The translations under genes were made by a program, and so were the position numbers. Shown one piece after another: positions 4,984 to 7,205 of a stretch of DNA of 7,205 nucleotides. Numbering within the stretch: position 1 is the first letter of the stretch; each line of letters begins with the position of its first letter. Under the pieces are notes generated by a model, which was not told where the DNA came from, did not search any database, and worked only from the letters and a program-made list of their open reading frames with translations. Source of the stretch: a bacterium (GTDB lineage Bacteria > Planctomycetota > J058 > JAJDCP01); contig JAUIEM010000451.1 in the NCBI GenBank assembly GCA_030428695.1, forward strand, positions 1 to 7,205. Reading direction: 5' to 3'.

Positions 4984-7205
4984 GGGACTCGGCCGCCAGG
5001 GCGAGCCAGGTCGACACCGGTCCGGCGAGGTTCGCGTAGCTCTTCGGGGCCTTCCAGCGCCCGGACTCGAGCTCGCTGCGGAAGCTACGACAGGTGCCCT
5101 CGACGTGCTCGCGGGCCAGGGACAGACCGCGCGCGGCGCCGAAGGCGAGGATGTGGCGCGCGGCGCGGACGTAGGGCTTCACCGTCGACGCGCTGAGCCG
5201 GCCGTTCGCGCTCGCCTGCCGCAAGCGCTCCTCGAGCCGGGTGAGGAGCGCCGCGGTGGACAGCGGCGGCGCGGGGGCGGCGGGCGACGGGGAAGGGGAA
5301 CGCGCGCCCGTCGAAGGCAGGGCCGGCGCTTCCTCGGCGCGGGTTGCTGCGGTCGGAGCTTTCCCGGCGGGGTTGACTGCTGACGAGGGAGCCTCGGCAC
5401 CGGTCTCCGGCGACGGGGTCTGCGCTCTGTCGACGGGGCTCGTCACCGACGGGGCCGGACCCTCCTCCACCCGAACCTCCGCCGGCGCGTGCGAGGCGGG
5501 CCCCGCGTCGGAAGAGCCGCGCGCGGTGGCCTCGGCCTCCGGCGCCCTGGCCGGCAGCGCCTTGAGCCGCGACGAGGAGTCTCCGCTCTCCAGGGCCAGG
5601 TCGAGGGCCGCCGCGCTGCTCTCGGCGATCAGCGCGAGCAGCTGCTCGCTGCTCAGGCCGCCGGCGTGGCGGCTGCCGTCGAGCAGCGCCTCGACCAGCT
5701 GGCGCTTCTCCGCGTGCAGCTCGAGGATGCGCTCCTCGACCGTGCCGAGGCTGACCATGCGGCAGACCGTCACCGGCCGCTCCTGACCGATGCGGTGGGC
5801 GCGGTCGCTCGCCTGGTCTTCGACCGCCGGGTTCCACCACGGGTCGAGGTGGATCACGTAGTCGGCCGCGGTCAGGTTGATGCCCTTGCCGCCCGCCTGC
5901 ACCGACAGCAGGAACACGTCCCCCTCGCCGGCCTGGAAGGCGTCGATCTCGCGGCGCCGCCGGGCCCGCGGCGTCGTCCCGTCGAGGTAGCGGCAGGCGA
6001 AGCCCTCGTCGGCCAGGCGCGCCTCGACCATGCGCAGGAAGCGGGTGAACTGGCTGAACACCAGCGCGCGGTGGCCCTCGTCGCGCAGCTCGTGCAGCAG
6101 CCGCACCAGGCTCTCGAGCTTGCTCGAGGGCAGCGCGGCGCCGGGCTTGACCAGCGAGGCGGCGCAGGCGATCTGGCGCAGCCGGGTCAGGGCGGCGAGG
6201 ATCTGGAAGCGCTGGGTGTTCTGCGCGGCGCCCGGATCGAGCCCGGCGAGGCTGTCGAGCGCCGCCCCGCGGAAGCTCTCGTAGACCGCCCGCTCGGCCT
6301 TGCTCAGCGTCACGTCGATGCGCACGTCGGTGCGCGGCGGCAGGTCGGAGGCGACCTCCGACTTCATCCGCCGCAGGATGAACGGCCGCACCGTCTGCGC
6401 GAGCAGCGCCCGGCGGGCGGGGTCGCGGTTCCCCTCGATCGCGCGCTCGAAGCGCTCCTGGAACTGGTCGCGGGTGCCGAGCAGGCCCGGGGCGATCGCG
6501 CGGAAGATGCTCCAGAGCTCGCGGCAGCGGTTCTCGACGGGTGTCCCGGTCAGGGCGATGCGCACCTCGGCCCGCAGGGCGAAGATCGCGCGCGCCCGGC
6601 GGGTCTGCGGGTTCTTGATCGCCTGGGCCTCGTCGAGCACCAGGCTGGCGAAGGAGAGCTCCTCGAAGGCCTCGCGGTAGCGCGCGACCAGGTCGTAGCT
6701 GGTCACGAGCAGCGCCCCGGCGCCGCGCGGCTCGGCGCGCAGCGTCGCCAGGTCACGCTTGCCGCGGAAGACCTCCGGCGTCAGCCCGGGGGTGAAGCGC
6801 CGGCACTCCCGCACCCAGTTGTAGACCACCGAGGTCGGCGCGACGACCAGGGCGACCCCTGCCGCGGCCCGGGCGAGCAACAGCGTCAGCGCCTGGAGGG
6901 TCTTGCCGAGGCCCATGTCGTCCGCCAGGCAGGCCCCCGCTCCCCAGCGCGCCAGGCGCGCCAGCCAGCGGTCGGCTGTCGCCTGGTCGAACGGCGCCTG
7001 CGCCGCGCGCACACGGTGCTCCAGATCCCACGCCACCTCCTCGAGTCGGGCGACCACGTGCGGCGGGTACCCGTACCTCACCCGATGCTCGTCCCACTCG
7101 TCGCGATCCTCGATGTAGACGTCTCCGGGCATGCGACGCACGCCCTCCCGGTCGAGGTAGGGCTCGGGTCGGTCGCGGCGCACGACGTCCAGGTCCATGT
7201 CGATG
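4949..7205 (-). CDS. SNF2-family helicase/translocase with C-terminal recombinase core-binding-like domain (5' end beyond window)
   Basis: At least 751 residues; the frame is open to the right edge, and an ATG at 7198 (residue 1 in this numbering) is probably internal because bacterial relatives carry several hundred more N-terminal residues. The order of motifs is: Gln72 of a divergent Q motif, Walker A DDMGLGKT (93-100), Ia VVAPTSVVYNW (118-128), II DEAQ (189-192), III TGTPVEN (217-223), IV ALVFSQF (378-384), V GGKGINLTAADYVIHLDPWW (436-455), VI DQASDRAHRIGQ (461-472). All ATPase motifs look intact, so it should be an active dsDNA translocase. Residues about 545-645 are an Ala/Pro/Ser/Glu-rich linker. 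Residues 648-738 form a separate helical domain that reads like the N-terminal core-binding (SAM-like) domain of XerC/D-type recombinases (LSASTVKPYVRAARHILAF, then RGLSL); no tyrosine-recombinase catalytic residues follow. I infer a DNA-binding tail. The stop lies inside the opposing hydrolase gene. Role is likely DNA repair, remodelling or transcription; there are no partner genes to say which. Confidence 0.93.
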   Translation of the reverse strand, partial: IDMDLDVVRRDRPEPYLDREGVRRMPGDVYIEDRDEWDEHRVRYGYPPHVVARLEEVAWDLEHRVRAAQAPFDQATADRWLARLARWGAGACLADDMGLGKTLQALTLLLARAAAGVALVVAPTSVVYNWVRECRRFTPGLTPEVFRGKRDLATLRAEPRGAGALLVTSYDLVARYREAFEELSFASLVLDEAQAIKNPQTRRARAIFALRAEVRIALTGTPVENRCRELWSIFRAIAPGLLGTRDQFQERFERAIEGNRDPARRALLAQTVRPFILRRMKSEVASDLPPRTDVRIDVTLSKAERAVYESFRGAALDSLAGLDPGAAQNTQRFQILAALTRLRQIACAASLVKPGAALPSSKLESLVRLLHELRDEGHRALVFSQFTRFLRMVEARLADEGFACRYLDGTTPRARRRREIDAFQAGEGDVFLLSVQAGGKGINLTAADYVIHLDPWWNPAVEDQASDRAHRIGQERPVTVCRMVSLGTVEERILELHAEKRQLVEALLDGSRHAGGLSSEQLLALIAESSAAALDLALESGDSSSRLKALPARAPEAEATARGSSDAGPASHAPAEVRVEEGPAPSVTSPVDRAQTPSPETGAEAPSSAVNPAGKAPTAATRAEEAPALPSTGARSPSPSPAAPAPPLSTAALLTRLEERLRQASANGRLSASTVKPYVRAARHILAFGAARGLSLAREHVEGTCRSFRSELESGRWKAPKSYANLAGPVSTWLALAAESLTAPAAENVRP

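Overview
The window is very GC-rich, densely coding DNA from a bacterium. GC-rich third positions, TTG starts behind strong Shine-Dalgarno sequences, a lipobox lipoprotein and a membrane-anchored Pro/Glu-linker protein suggest a Gram-negative environmental lineage such as Planctomycetota or Myxococcota. This is inferred from style only; there is no rRNA or marker gene. No tRNA, CRISPR array, insertion sequence or phage module was seen.

Layout, left to right. (1) 1-247, minus: the first 82 residues of a secreted lipoprotein with a TTG start, cut by the left edge. (2) 248-486: non-coding leader of that gene, with no convincing promoter or terminator. (3) 487-2664, minus: a 725-residue single-pass membrane protein of unknown function, with a Pro/Glu linker, helical repeats, a small Sm/SLA1-like beta-barrel motif and a beta-rich C-terminus. 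A good -35/-10 pair lies upstream, and a perfect 9-bp hairpin sits where its mRNA should begin. (4) 2839-3303 and 3303-3680, minus: a two-gene operon of an ArsR-family repressor followed by an AHSA1/SRPBCC protein, with stop and start codons overlapping by one base. Its control region is an AT-rich island with two copies of an AAACCAT-type operator 52 bp apart; one covers the start codon, and the mRNA is probably leaderless. (5) 3886-4983, plus: a divergent alpha/beta hydrolase with a readable Ser-Asp-His triad. (6) 4949-7205, minus: the C-terminal part of a bacterial SNF2-family helicase/translocase running off the right edge. Its last 35 bp overlap the hydrolase tail to tail. It carries a long Ala/Pro/Ser/Glu linker and a C-terminal domain that reads like the core-binding (SAM-like) domain of tyrosine recombinases.

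The genes do not form one pathway. The only clear functional unit is the ArsR-AHSA1 pair, which looks autoregulated. The most unusual items are the recombinase-like DNA-binding tail on the SNF2 protein, the architecture of the 725-residue protein with its 5' hairpin, and the paired operators over a leaderless start.
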